From Trichococcus sp. K1Tr (GTDB lineage: Bacteria; Bacillota; Bacilli; Lactobacillales; Aerococcaceae): a stretch of DNA of 64,000 nucleotides. The position numbers were made by a program, and so were the translations under genes. Under the pieces are notes generated by a model. The model did not search any database, had not been told where the DNA came from, and worked only from the letters and a program-made list of their open reading frames with translations. The stretch is taken from NCBI RefSeq assembly GCF_028309625.1, contig NZ_JAQMHR010000004.1:124001-188000 (forward strand), written 5' to 3'. Of this stretch, positions 51,730 to 60,540 are shown piece by piece. Numbering within the stretch: position 1 is the first letter of the stretch; each line of letters opens with the position of its first letter.

Positions 51730-53703
51730 ATGATAAACACAATCCGTACCTTAAGTATCGATGCAGTAGAAGCAGCCAACTCAGGACACCCGGGCTTGCC
51801 TATGGGCGCTGCCCCAATGGCCTACGTACTTTGGTCCAAATTTTTAAAAATCAATCCGCTCACATCCAGAAATTGGACGGACCGGGACAGGTTTGTGCTA
51901 TCGGCTGGACATGGTTCCGCGATGTTGTACAGCCTGCTGCATTTGTCCGGCTATCAAGTTTCGATAGAGGATCTGAAACAATTCCGCCAGTGGGGTTCAA
52001 AGACACCTGGGCATCCGGAAATCCATCATACGGATGGTGTCGAAGCGACTACCGGCCCGTTAGGCCAAGGGCTAGCGATGGCCGTCGGAATGGCAATGGC
52101 AGAAGCCCATCTGGCAGCTGCATATAATAAGCAGGACTTTCCAATCGTCGACCATTACACGTACGGTCTGTGCGGTGATGGGGATTTGATGGAGGGCATC
52201 TCCCATGAGGCGTCCTCGTTGGCTGGTCACCTCAAGTTGGGCAAATTGATCGTACTGTACGATTCAAATGATATCTCATTGGATGGGCCGACTGATAAAT
52301 CCTTTACAGAAAATGTGGGTAAAAGATTTGAAGCATACGACTGGCAGCATATTTTGGTGAAAGATGGCAACGATCTAGATGCCATCTACGCGGCCATCGA
52401 GACTGCCAAAGCAGAAACGGACAAACCGACGTTGATCGAAGTGAAGACAGTCATTGGTTATGGTTCCATCAGTCAAGGTACTTCCAAAGTACATGGATCT
52501 CCGTTAGGCAAAGAGGATGCTGAAAACGTCAAAGCCTTTTATGGGTTTGAGAAGGACAAAAAATTCGAGGTAGCCGCGGAAGTGCAAGAACACTTCCGGA
52601 ATGAGATAGTCGTCAAAGGGGAAAAGGCGCAAAAAGAATGGGAAGCGTTATTCGCTAAGTATCAAGCGGCTTATCCTGAATTGGCCGAACAGTATGTAGT
52701 TGCCCACTCAAGTGAACTGCCGCAGAATTGGGACAAGGATCTCCCTGTATATGAGGTCGGTTCGAGTGCGGCGAGCAGGGTCACCAGCAAAGAGACCATC
52801 CAAGCATTGGCAAAAACGATACCGTTTTTATGGGGAGGATCCGCGGATCTGTCTTCGTCGAACAACACAATGGTAGCCGGCGCAGCCGATTTTGAGCCGA
52901 AACAGTTTGCAGGACGCAATATCTGGTTCGGTGTGCGCGAGTTCGCCATGGCCGCTGCCATGAATGGGATCCAATTGCATGGCGGAACAAAAGTTTACGG
53001 CGGAACATTTTTCGTATTCCTAGACTATCTGAAAGCCGCCGTACGCCTGAGTGCTATCCAAAAAGTCCCGGTTACCTACGTAATGACCCATGATTCCGTG
53101 GCGGTCGGGGAAGACGGCCCTACCCATGAGCCAATCGAACAACTGGCAAGCTTGCGCTGCGTGCCAAACGTCCATGTCATCAGACCGGCCGATGGAAACG
53201 AGACAGTCGCAGCGTGGAAAATCGCGATGCAGTCGAAAGAGACACCTACCGTCTTGGTGCTGAGCCGACAAAACCTGCCGGTCATTCCGCAAACGAAGGA
53301 ACTGGCTGAGGCCGGTGTCGCAAAAGGCGGCTACGTGCTCTCCAAACAACAGGGCGAAAAACCGGAAGGTATCCTGATCGCAACCGGATCGGAAGTGAAC
53401 CTTGCGATCAAAGCCCAGATCAGCCTGCGGGAACAAGGGAAGGACGTCTCTGTCGTGTCCATCCCAAGCTTCGATCTGTTCAACCGCCAGTCGCCGGAAT
53501 ATAAAGAATCCGTGTTGCCGAAAGACGTGAAGAAGCGCGTGTCGGTTGAGATGGGATCCAGCTTCGGTTGGGAACGCTACGTAGGGGATCATGGTGCTAT
53601 AATTGCAATCGATACATTTGGAGCCAGCGCACCTGGTGAGACGGTCATCAGAGAATATGGTTTTACTGTCGAACGCGTCGTTTCTGTTTTTAATACGTTG
53701 TAG
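51730..53703 (+). CDS. tkt: Transketolase, 5'-truncated by IS insertion
   Basis: The body of transketolase (657 residues from the ATG at 51730, usual about 665): thiamine-diphosphate enzyme of the pentose phosphate pathway. [21 protein letters not shown] (as [19 protein letters not shown]) opens the fold; GDGDLMEG and [10 protein letters not shown] bind the cofactor; [13 protein letters not shown] holds the catalytic Glu; [16 protein letters not shown] is the transketolase motif. The first ten native codons lie across the IS at 50286. The frame remains open back to 51682, so initiation at ATG 51682 or 51730 could still make a near-normal protein, with the IS hairpin arm GAGGTGGGAG as a distant ribosome site. 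Confidence 0.9.
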   Translation: MINTIRTLSIDAVEAANSGHPGLPMGAAPMAYVLWSKFLKINPLTSRNWTDRDRFVLSAGHGSAMLYSLLHLSGYQVSIEDLKQFRQWGSKTPGHPEIHHTDGVEATTGPLGQGLAMAVGMAMAEAHLAAAYNKQDFPIVDHYTYGLCGDGDLMEGISHEASSLAGHLKLGKLIVLYDSNDISLDGPTDKSFTENVGKRFEAYDWQHILVKDGNDLDAIYAAIETAKAETDKPTLIEVKTVIGYGSISQGTSKVHGSPLGKEDAENVKAFYGFEKDKKFEVAAEVQEHFRNEIVVKGEKAQKEWEALFAKYQAAYPELAEQYVVAHSSELPQNWDKDLPVYEVGSSAASRVTSKETIQALAKTIPFLWGGSADLSSSNNTMVAGAADFEPKQFAGRNIWFGVREFAMAAAMNGIQLHGGTKVYGGTFFVFLDYLKAAVRLSAIQKVPVTYVMTHDSVAVGEDGPTHEPIEQLASLRCVPNVHVIRPADGNETVAAWKIAMQSKETPTVLVLSRQNLPVIPQTKELAEAGVAKGGYVLSKQQGEKPEGILIATGSEVNLAIKAQISLREQGKDVSVVSIPSFDLFNRQSPEYKESVLPKDVKKRVSVEMGSSFGWERYVGDHGAIIAIDTFGASAPGETVIREYGFTVERVVSVFNTL

Positions 53704-53710
53704 GAAAGAG

Positions 53711-53746
53711 AAAGGGATAAGACTCGATGGAGTTTTGTCCCTTTTT
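53711..53746 (+). terminator. Transketolase terminator
   Basis: AAAGGGATAAGACT pairs with AGTTTTGTCCCTTT, followed by TTTTT-type sequence. Confidence 0.88.
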
Positions 53747-53795
53747 GTTCTATTGTTAAGATAAATGAACTACACAAAAGGGGAGGATCATAAAG

Positions 53796-54512
53796 ATGGT
53801 GAAAACATTCATATTCGATGTCGATGATACATTGTATGACCAATTGGAACCCTTCAGACGGGCTTTTCAAAAGCATTTTAGCCGGTTTGAGGATGAAGTG
53901 AAGATAGAAGAACTGTATAAGCTGAGCAGGAAATACAGCGATGAGGCTTTTGAATCGACAGGCTATGAAATCACAAACATGAGAAAGATGCACATTTACC
54001 GCATCTCAAAGGCTTTCGAGCAGCTCGGCATCCGGATAAGCGATGAGGAAGCATTGCAATTCCAATTGGACTACGAAGCATTTCAGAACGAAATCAAACT
54101 GATCGAAGAGATTCCGCAGATTTTTGAACTGCTGCTCCAAAGAGGCGCCAACCTCGGCATTATCACAAACGGTGCCAACGAAAACCAATTCAGGAAAATC
54201 AATCAATTGGGTCTCGACAAATGGATCGCTCCCGAAAATATGCTAGTTTCCGAAGGCGCCGGCGTCTCAAAACCCAGTAAAGAAATCTTCGAAGCAATGG
54301 AAAGAAGAATGGTTTTCGCGAAAAATGACGTATATTACATTGGAGACAATTTCGATAATGATGTAATTGGGGCAACTGCGGCTGGCTGGAAGACAATCTG
54401 GGTTAATTTCCGGAACCACAAAAGAACCGCCCAGGAAGTTTCAGCAACTTATGTGGTGGAACAACCAAAGGACTTGTTGCGATTGGTGGATGGACTTACG
54501 AGAGGACTGTAG
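53796..54512 (+). CDS. HAD-superfamily hydrolase (YjjG/pyrimidine nucleotidase-like)
   Basis: A 238-residue HAD phosphatase. Motif I is FIFDVDDTLYD with the nucleophile Asp, motif II is LGIITNGAN, motif III is the Lys in GVSKPSKEIFE, and motif IV is YYIGDNFDNDVIGA. The helical C1 cap lies between about residues 15 and 100. GGGGAGG precedes the ATG. The YjjG-like subgroup acts on nucleotides or small phosphates, but the substrate cannot be assigned. It is a single gene between the transketolase terminator and the sigma factor promoter. Confidence 0.88.
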   Translation: MVKTFIFDVDDTLYDQLEPFRRAFQKHFSRFEDEVKIEELYKLSRKYSDEAFESTGYEITNMRKMHIYRISKAFEQLGIRISDEEALQFQLDYEAFQNEIKLIEEIPQIFELLLQRGANLGIITNGANENQFRKINQLGLDKWIAPENMLVSEGAGVSKPSKEIFEAMERRMVFAKNDVYYIGDNFDNDVIGATAAGWKTIWVNFRNHKRTAQEVSATYVVEQPKDLLRLVDGLTRGL

Positions 54513-54642
54513 GATATTAAGGTGATTGATATCACTACCACGTACCTGCTCAATCAGAGAGGGAGCATACGGGAATTATTATGGATTTCAAAGTTTTAAA
54601 ATATGGGAACGAAATTTAGTGAATAAAAAATCAAACAAATGT

Positions 54643-54670
54643 TTGACAGCGCTTTCTTTATGGGTATAAT
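54643..54670 (+). promoter_or_regulatory. Promoter of the SigH-like gene
   Basis: TTGACA (54643-54648), a 16-bp spacer and TATAAT (54665-54670): consensus hexamers. CAAACA/TGTTTG (54633-54646) forms a small inverted repeat over the -35. Confidence 0.8.
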
Positions 54671-54678
54671 AGGTGTTA

Positions 54679-54720
54679 GGCAATATATCATGGATTTCCT
54701 GAGGTGCCTGATGCATTGCC
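54679..54720. promoter_or_regulatory. Inverted repeat in the sigH leader
   Basis: GGCAAT at 54679 and ATTGCC at 54715 close a leader structure with CATGGATTTCC and a TGAGGTGCC loop, just after the likely transcription start. A function in controlling sigma factor synthesis is a guess. Confidence 0.4.
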
Positions 54721-54745
54721 AAAATATAAATGGGGGGATTAAATA

Positions 54746-55351
54746 ATGAATGAAGAAATGGAACTATCGGAACACAGCCCAGAACAATTGGTGGTACTGA
54801 TCCAACAAGGGCATCCTATGTACTTTGAAGAACTTTTTAATAGGTTTTTGCCTTTAGTCAAAAAGTTCAACAAAGCTTATTACTTACGTTTTTTGGAACA
54901 AGAGGATTTTTGGCAAGAAGCCCGTATAGTGTTGCATAAGGCTGTTCAGTCTTATGTTCCCGAAAAAGGCCTGCAGTTTGCGAGTTTCTACAAATTAACC
55001 CTGAAGCACCATATTTTCAGTATGATCAGGAAAGAAAGCGCCGTAAAGAGAAAGATTGACAAAGGCGCGGTGTCTTTGGATGCAATTCTGGAAAATCAAT
55101 ACAGCAACCATACGGAACATTCGTTTGAAGGCGTCGTTTCGATGAACTTCTCTCCTGAAGAGATCGTGATGGTGAAGGAAAGTGCATCGGGTTACTTTGA
55201 AATTCTGTCTGATTTCGAGCAAGCTGTGTTCATTCGTTTCATCAATGGATCGGATTTTCTGACCATCGCCGATGATCTGGACTGCGAGGTGACTTCTATT
55301 AAGAATGCCTATGATAGATGCCACCGGAAAATGAAACGTTTGTTAGATTGA
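54746..55351 (+). CDS. sigH: SigH/ComX-like alternative sigma factor
   Basis: A 201-residue sigma-70 family protein with region 2 (FLEQEDFWQEARIVLHKAV, GLQFASFYKLTLKHHIFSMI) and region 4 (LSDFEQAVFIRFINGSDFLTIADDLD, here split as LSDFEQAVFIRF and FLTIADDLDCEV, with SIKNAYDRCHRKMKR). It matches the Firmicute SigH group, which in non-sporulating Lactobacillales controls competence genes. It has a strong promoter, GGGGGG before the ATG, and its own terminator. In Bacillus sigH follows rae1; here it lies 17 kb away. Confidence 0.87.
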   Translation: MNEEMELSEHSPEQLVVLIQQGHPMYFEELFNRFLPLVKKFNKAYYLRFLEQEDFWQEARIVLHKAVQSYVPEKGLQFASFYKLTLKHHIFSMIRKESAVKRKIDKGAVSLDAILENQYSNHTEHSFEGVVSMNFSPEEIVMVKESASGYFEILSDFEQAVFIRFINGSDFLTIADDLDCEVTSIKNAYDRCHRKMKRLLD

Positions 55352-55357
55352 TATCCG

Positions 55358-55404
55358 AATAATGCCCCACCGGGAATCATTTCCGTTGGGGCATTATTTC
55401 TTTT
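55358..55404 (+). terminator. Terminator of sigH
   Basis: AATAATGCCCCA pairs with TGGGGCATTATT, followed by TCTTTT. Confidence 0.92.
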
Positions 55405-55489
55405 CCCAAAAAACCAGGTCCGCAGTTCATTTCTTTGGCTCAATTGTGCTACACTTTAAGTACGAATTTTAATAAGCAAGGACCTAACT

Positions 55490-56077
55490 ATGAATAAAAA
55501 TAAACGTTTGATCTATATTTCATTATTGGCTGCGCAGGGTGTGGTCATCACGATGCTGGAGCGGGCGATTCCGTTTCCGTTCGCGTTTGCGCCGGGTGCG
55601 AAGCTGGGTTTGGCGAACATCATTACATTATTGGCGATCTTTACGCTGCCTTATAAGGACAGTCTGAAGGTCGTGTGGATGCGGTTGTTGATCTCGACGT
55701 TGTTGGGTGGGACGTTATCTACCTTCCTTTACAGTTTTGCGGGGGCTTTTTTGAGTTATGGTGGGATGCTTTTGGTCCGACTTTTGGGTCCGAAGCGGGT
55801 CAGCATGATCGGCATCAGTGCTGCCGGCGGGATTCTGCATAATGTCGGCCAGCTGGCGATGGCAAGTCTGATTGCGCAATCGTTCAGTGTGATGCTCTAC
55901 TTGCCGATCCTTTCCATTACCGGAATCTTCTCGGGGATCGCGGTCGGGGTGGCGGCGAATTACTTGTTGGAGCACGTTTCGACGATCCGACAATTCCAAT
56001 CGGAGGAGGCCACTAAAAGTAAATTGACGAAAGCGTGGTATGAGGCTTCACTGGTTTATCGGAAAGAGCATGACTAA
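55490..56077 (+). CDS. eetB: EetB, Gx transporter family membrane protein
   Basis: A 195-residue protein of five to six helices annotated in databases as heptaprenyl diphosphate synthase component I (Gx transporter family). FAFAPGAKLGLANIITLLAI is the family signature. In Listeria's flavin-based electron transfer locus the equivalent protein is EetB, which with EetA links Ndh2 to the surface flavoprotein. The neighbours here (ndh2, eetA, dmkB, pplA, fmnB, dmkA) support that role. AAGGACC is the weak ribosome site. The basic tail (KSKLTKAWYEA) lies in the cytosol by prediction. Confidence 0.87.
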   Translation: MNKNKRLIYISLLAAQGVVITMLERAIPFPFAFAPGAKLGLANIITLLAIFTLPYKDSLKVVWMRLLISTLLGGTLSTFLYSFAGAFLSYGGMLLVRLLGPKRVSMIGISAAGGILHNVGQLAMASLIAQSFSVMLYLPILSITGIFSGIAVGVAANYLLEHVSTIRQFQSEEATKSKLTKAWYEASLVYRKEHD

Positions 56078-56202
56078 CATTTTATTGCGGTAACCTCTCT
56101 ATTGCGAAAGGTTTTACGACGCTGCGTGAGGAAGAAAACAAGGTGAAAAAGATGAAAATATGCTCATAGAGGAACTTTTTCATACTACTTTCAGGTTTTG
56201 CA

Positions 56203-56231
56203 TGGACAATTATTCACAAATACACTATACT
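56203..56231 (+). promoter_or_regulatory. Promoter of ndh2
   Basis: TGGACA (56203-56208), a 17-bp spacer and TATACT (56226-56231). The remainder of the 56078-56305 gap has no gene. Confidence 0.65.
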
Positions 56232-56305
56232 TATAAATGTGGTTATTTTAAATAAGTGATTAGGCGCAGGGATGCGCTGAACATAGATAAAAAGGAGACT
56301 GCCAA

Positions 56306-58180
56306 ATGAGTAAAAAGAATATTGTGGTTGTGGGAGCAGGTTTCGCCGGTGTGGCCGCCGCGAAGAAATTGTCCCGACATTTCAAGAAAAATCCGGATGT
56401 CTTGATCACCTTGATCGACAAACATTCCTACCAAACGTACATGACCGAGTTGCATGAGGTGGCAGCGGGACGTGTGCAGCCCGATGCGATCCAATACGAT
56501 CTGCAACGTCTGTTCAGCCGTAACAGAAACGTGGATATCATTACGGATGAAGTGACCCATGTGGACCGTGAAGCGAAAGTGGTCACGACCAGCAGCCACA
56601 GCTTCAACTATGACTACCTGATCCTGGCGATGGGCGGAGAACCGAATACGTTCAACGTCCCAGGTGTCGATGAGAATGGTTTCACGATGTGGTCATGGGA
56701 AGATGCGAACAAAATTCGCCGTCATATCCAGGACACAGTCGAAGCTGCTTCAAATGAACACAATGATGAAAAACGCAAAGCAATGTTGACTGCTGTAGTC
56801 AGCGGAGCTGGTTTTACCGGTGTGGAACTTGTCGGCGACCTGATGGAATGGAAAGACCAATTGGCTAGAGCCAACAAATTGGATCCGGCTGAATTCAGTC
56901 TTTATCTGGTTGAAGCTGCACCGCAGATTCTGGGTGTCGTTACCGAAAAGGAACAACAAAAAGCTGAGAAATATATGCGCAAGCAAGGCATCCAGATCAT
57001 CAAAGGCAATGGGGTCGCAAACGTCCAGAAGGAAAGTGTTGAGTTGTCTGACGGAACGATCATTCCGACACACACACTGATTTGGACGGCAGGTGTAAAA
57101 GCCAACACGGACGCAGCTGCTTACGGCATCGAGCAAGCAAGAGCGGGCCGTTTGGTAGCCAATAAATACATGGAGGCGAAAGATTCCGAAGGCGTCTATC
57201 TGGCAGGGGACTTGGTCTACTACGAAGAGCCCGACAAAGATAACGCGCCGGTTCCGCAGATCGTTCAGTCCGCGGAACAAACGGGACACACAGCAGCAGC
57301 CAACATCATCGCTTCTATCGAAGGAACAGAGAAGCACGAACACAAAGGCACGTATCAAGGGTTCATGATTTCGATCGGTTCCCGTTACGGCGTTGCCTAC
57401 TTGATGGACAAAATCCATTTGAGCGGCTTCATAGCGATGCTGGTGAAACACATGGTGAACTTGTTCTACTTCATGACGATCGGTTCAGGTTATTATTTCG
57501 TACAATACATTTACCATGAATTCTTCCATATCAAAGAAAAACGCAACATCTTCCGCGGTCACTTGTCCCGTTTGGGTAATGTGCTTTGGGCACTGCCATT
57601 GCGTGTCTTCTACGGCAGCATGTGGACGTGGGAAGCGCTCAAGAAGATTTTCGGCCTGTACGGCACGACTTCTTGGTTCGGCGATGAGATCGTCCTGCCT
57701 TTCGCTTGGCTGAAGGAAGCGACGACCGGTGCATCCGAAGCAGTAGCCGAAACAGCTGCAGAGAGTCTTCCGGTGTTCGGTTTGAGCTATGCGTATGGTG
57801 AAGAACCGATGATGGTCTTCAAAGAAGCACCTGAGTGGTTCAACAGCATCATGCAAGTCATGATCCCGAACGTGGAAATGGCTTTGTTCTTCCAGAAATT
57901 CATGACGATCGTCGAGTTGCTGATCGGTTTGGCGATCATCGCAGGCTTGTTCACTTTCTTGGCGAATGCCGCAACGATCGCATTGGTGATCTCGTTCGCC
58001 TTATCCGGTATGTTCTACTGGGTGAACATGTGGTTCGTTCCGGTGGCCATCGCTTTGATGAACGGTTCCGGCAGAGCCTTCGGGTTGGACTACTATGTGA
58101 TTCCGTGGATCCAGAAGAAACTTGACAACTGGTGGTATGGTAAGACAAAATCAATCTATAGACCGGGTGTCGGTCAATAA
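56306..58180 (+). CDS. ndh2: Type II NADH dehydrogenase of the electron transfer locus
   Basis: A 624-residue protein. Residues 1 to about 390 are an NDH-2 flavoprotein: FAD site VVVGAGFAGVAAAKKL, NADH site VVSGAGFTGVELVG, and the second FAD motif GVYLAGDLVY. About 230 further residues contain several hydrophobic helices (FMTIVELLIGLAIIAGLF, AATIALVISFALSGMFY), which ordinary NDH-2 lacks but EET-type Ndh2 has. It would oxidise NADH and reduce demethylmenaquinone in the membrane. AAAAGGAG precedes the ATG. It has its own promoter and a terminator before eetA. Confidence 0.93.
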   Translation: MSKKNIVVVGAGFAGVAAAKKLSRHFKKNPDVLITLIDKHSYQTYMTELHEVAAGRVQPDAIQYDLQRLFSRNRNVDIITDEVTHVDREAKVVTTSSHSFNYDYLILAMGGEPNTFNVPGVDENGFTMWSWEDANKIRRHIQDTVEAASNEHNDEKRKAMLTAVVSGAGFTGVELVGDLMEWKDQLARANKLDPAEFSLYLVEAAPQILGVVTEKEQQKAEKYMRKQGIQIIKGNGVANVQKESVELSDGTIIPTHTLIWTAGVKANTDAAAYGIEQARAGRLVANKYMEAKDSEGVYLAGDLVYYEEPDKDNAPVPQIVQSAEQTGHTAAANIIASIEGTEKHEHKGTYQGFMISIGSRYGVAYLMDKIHLSGFIAMLVKHMVNLFYFMTIGSGYYFVQYIYHEFFHIKEKRNIFRGHLSRLGNVLWALPLRVFYGSMWTWEALKKIFGLYGTTSWFGDEIVLPFAWLKEATTGASEAVAETAAESLPVFGLSYAYGEEPMMVFKEAPEWFNSIMQVMIPNVEMALFFQKFMTIVELLIGLAIIAGLFTFLANAATIALVISFALSGMFYWVNMWFVPVAIALMNGSGRAFGLDYYVIPWIQKKLDNWWYGKTKSIYRPGVGQ

Positions 58181-58193
58181 TAACGATCTAACA

Positions 58194-58230
58194 GGGTTAA
58201 GGTGGGGAGACTTGCCTTAGCCCTTTTCTT
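58194..58230 (+). terminator. Terminator after ndh2
   Basis: GGGTTAAGGT pairs with GCCTTAGCCC, followed by TTTTCTTTT. Read-through into eetA is likely, as eetA starts 22 bp later. Confidence 0.78.
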
Positions 58231-58251
58231 TTCAGAAGAGAGGGACGGGAA

Positions 58252-58674
58252 ATGAGAAAATACCTGAAAATGATCCGCAGAGGCGATCTGCTCATCATCC
58301 TTTTTTTGATGGCGGCTTCCTTCCTGCCGTTGGGAGTCTTCTCCTATCATCAAGCCAACGCTGAGAGCGCGGATAACATCGCGGTCATCAGTGTGGACGG
58401 CAATGTGGTGAAGGAATTTGTCCTGAAGGATGACGGCAAGACGGAAATCTATGTCTATAAGGATGACCATGGGCATGAGAACGTGATTGTGCGGGAAGGG
58501 GCCCAAATCCGGATTGCTTCAGCCGATTGCGACGACCAATTGTGTGTCCGCATGGGCGCGAAGGATGGCATCGGGGAGACAATCATGTGTCTGCCGAACC
58601 GTGTGCTAGTGGAGGTGCGGGGTGCCCAAGGGACAACCGCTGACGATGAAGAGGCCCTCGACATCATCTCCTGA
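58252..58674 (+). CDS. eetA: EetA, NusG domain II-containing protein
   Basis: A 140-residue membrane-anchored protein: an N-terminal helix (DLLIILFLMAASFLPLGVF, about residues 12-30), then an extracytoplasmic NusG_II domain (ISVDGNVVKEFVLKDDG, CDDQLCVRMG, IMCLPNRVLVEV). It contains Cys residues in SADCDDQLCV and IMCLPN. It matches EetA of the Listeria locus. The tail (TTADDEEALDIIS) is acidic. AGAGGGACGGGA precedes the ATG. dmkB follows 34 bp later, so the two are probably cotranscribed. Confidence 0.9.
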   Translation: MRKYLKMIRRGDLLIILFLMAASFLPLGVFSYHQANAESADNIAVISVDGNVVKEFVLKDDGKTEIYVYKDDHGHENVIVREGAQIRIASADCDDQLCVRMGAKDGIGETIMCLPNRVLVEVRGAQGTTADDEEALDIIS

Positions 58675-58708
58675 CAAATACTTAAGGGCAGAACAAAAGG
58701 AGTTCAGT

Positions 58709-59689
58709 ATGAAAATTCATTCGATGTGGGACCAGTATCCGCTGTTGCAAGCGGAATTGGTCGCCACCAATGAGCTGTTGGAAAAAAATATAACGCTCAA
58801 AAACCAGGCGGTCAGGGAAGCGATCCTTGCCAGGCTGCTTTCGGGCGGGAAAATGCTGCGACCAGCCTATTGCCTGTTGTTTTCGTACTATTCCCCGCAA
58901 CGGGATGCGGAACGGGCGCAGGCGATCGCGGCTGCGGTGGAGCTGTTGCATACGGCGACGTTGATGCATGATGACGTGATCGATGAAGCCGGCACCCGCC
59001 GAGGCCAGGAGACGATGAACCGGGCATTCGGCAATCAAATTGCCGTCTATTCGGGGGATTACCTCTTCACGGTCTGCTTCCGCTTGCTGTCCGATTATGC
59101 CGGCGATGCGGCTGTGCTGAAGATCGACACGAACGGGATGGAAAGCATCCTGATCGGCGAGCTGAACCAGATGGATATGCGCTACAATCCGGACATGCGC
59201 ATGCGCGATTATTTGCGGCAGATCCAAGGCAAGACGGCCCAGCTCTTCGCCTTGAGCTGCTATGCCGGTGCTTATGGAGCGGATGAGGACGAGAAGTTGG
59301 CCCAGCTGGCCTATCGGATCGGCCACAATATCGGCATGGCCTTCCAGGTCATGGATGATGTATTGGATTACACGCAGGACGATAAGACCCTGGGCAAGCC
59401 AGCTCTGAGCGACTTCCGCAACGGCATCTACACAGCGCCTGTGCTGTACGCGATGCAAGCCGAGCGCAAAGCCTTCGCTTCGTATATCGCCAAAGGGGCG
59501 GATGTGACCGCTGAGGAGCTCGCTGAGATCCATGGGTTGGTGGAACGCTATGGCGGCAATCGCGCTGCACAGGCCTTGGCCAAAAAGTACACGACGAAAG
59601 CGCTGAAGCTGATCAAAAAATTGCCGAACCATCCCGTAAAGGAAACGCTAACGAAATTAACTGAGCAATTGCTTTATCGCAATATGTAG
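58709..59689 (+). CDS. dmkB: Polyprenyl diphosphate synthase DmkB
   Basis: A 326-residue trans-isoprenyl synthase. The first aspartate-rich motif is LMHDDVIDEAGTRRG (about residues 88-102), the second FQVMDDVLDYTQDD; SGGKMLRPAYCLL is the preceding basic motif. It makes the long prenyl chain for the electron transfer quinone pool, as DmkB does in Listeria. The ATG at 58709 is 7 bases after AAAAGGAG; a longer upstream frame is rejected. Confidence 0.92.
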   Translation: MKIHSMWDQYPLLQAELVATNELLEKNITLKNQAVREAILARLLSGGKMLRPAYCLLFSYYSPQRDAERAQAIAAAVELLHTATLMHDDVIDEAGTRRGQETMNRAFGNQIAVYSGDYLFTVCFRLLSDYAGDAAVLKIDTNGMESILIGELNQMDMRYNPDMRMRDYLRQIQGKTAQLFALSCYAGAYGADEDEKLAQLAYRIGHNIGMAFQVMDDVLDYTQDDKTLGKPALSDFRNGIYTAPVLYAMQAERKAFASYIAKGADVTAEELAEIHGLVERYGGNRAAQALAKKYTTKALKLIKKLPNHPVKETLTKLTEQLLYRNM

Positions 59690-59785
59690 CAAAGCCTCTA
59701 CTACGCGGTATGCGGATTGATAGCATCTCATTTTAAGATAAAACATTAGAAAATAATGGTTTTTTGTTAAATATACAGATTTTAT

Positions 59786-59814
59786 TTGGCTAAAGATGTA
59801 ACAAATGGTATGAT
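59786..59814 (+). promoter_or_regulatory. Promoter of pplA
   Basis: TTGGCT (59786-59791), a 17-bp spacer and TATGAT (59809-59814). It starts a leader of about 80 nt that carries the palindrome at 59841. Confidence 0.65.
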
Positions 59815-59840
59815 AAGTAAGTGGATAGATATAGGAGGCT

Positions 59841-59856
59841 TGTGATTGGCATCACA
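59841..59856. promoter_or_regulatory. CRP/FNR-like palindrome in the pplA leader
   Basis: TGTGATTGGCATCACA is fully symmetric and fits TGTGA-N6-TCACA. It lies about 25 bases downstream of the likely start of transcription, so a bound protein would act as a road-block repressor. Confidence 0.55.
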
Positions 59857-59898
59857 TATCTAACCGCTACCATAAAAAAGAACAGGGTGGGATAGATT

Positions 59899-60426
59899 AT
59901 GGAATTAAAGAAAACGTTATCTACGGCAACTCTTTTGCTGGCATCAACTTTTGTATTAGCAGCTTGCGGCGGAGCCGACACGGAAACTGAATCCTCAGAT
60001 ATGGCTTCATCCGAAGTTGTAGTTGAGTCTTCTTCAGAAGCGGCAGCTGAATTGCAGGACGGCACTTACACATTGGTTGAAAAGAACTTCGACACTCGTG
60101 GCTGGAAAACTGAATTCTCGATCACTGTCGTGGACGGCAAAATCACGGAATCTGCATATGAGAACGTGAACGAAGCTGGCGAGAAGAAATCTGAAGATGC
60201 TGAGTACCAAGCGAACATGGTAGCAAAAGCTGGCGTGGGTCCTGCTGATTACTTCCCAGCATTGAATAACCAGTTAGTTGAAAAACAAGATCCAGAAGCA
60301 GTAGAGGTCGTTACTGGCGCTACAGGTTCTTCTGATACTTTCAAAAAGTACGCTCCAATGTTAGTTGAAGCAGCAGAAGCTGGCGACACAACTCTGATCG
60401 AAATCGACAACGTAGTCGAAGAATAA
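59899..60426 (+). CDS. pplA: PplA-like flavinylated surface lipoprotein, single FMN-binding domain
   Basis: A 175-residue lipoprotein: signal TLLLASTFVLAACGG (lipobox LAAC), a low-complexity Ser/Glu linker (about residues 30-55), then one FMN-binding domain (DGTYTLVEKNFDTRGWK start, VTGATGSSDTF near the end). The Thr of TGATGSS is the predicted site of covalent FMN attachment by FmnB. Listeria PplA has two such domains; here there is one. It would pass electrons from the membrane to extracellular acceptors. It has its own promoter and terminator and codon use of a strongly expressed gene. Confidence 0.9.
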   Translation: MELKKTLSTATLLLASTFVLAACGGADTETESSDMASSEVVVESSSEAAAELQDGTYTLVEKNFDTRGWKTEFSITVVDGKITESAYENVNEAGEKKSEDAEYQANMVAKAGVGPADYFPALNNQLVEKQDPEAVEVVTGATGSSDTFKKYAPMLVEAAEAGDTTLIEIDNVVEE

Positions 60427-60476
60427 GCTGTTTTTCCACTTTTTTAGGTGGATTCAGCAAGAAAAAAGATTATCAT

Positions 60477-60517
60477 AGACAGGTAGGGACAGCGTTCTTG
60501 TTCCTGCCTGTCTTTTT
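60477..60517 (+). terminator. Terminator after pplA
   Basis: AGACAGGTAGGGAC pairs with GTTCCTGCCTGTCT, followed by TTTT. Confidence 0.92.
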
Positions 60518-60540
60518 AAATGTGGATACGGGGTGATCAG

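Larger units (their letters stand above)
50319..51735 (-). mobile_element. IS200/IS605-type element with TnpB only
   Basis: The element is about 1.4 kb and sits inside the start of tkt, with tnpB on the minus strand. Its right end carries hairpin CCCCCAC/GTGGGGG (50321-50352); its left end carries GTCTCCCGCCT/AGGTGGGAGTC (51666-51717). There are no terminal inverted repeats and no long target duplication (only a shared AAC at the junctions), as expected for this family. No tnpA is present, so movement would need a transposase in trans. Confidence 0.82.

Noticed and set aside
58622-58708. A 29-residue N-terminal extension of DmkB
   Set aside because: It overlaps eetA, and the ATG at 58709 has an AAAAGGAG site at the right distance.
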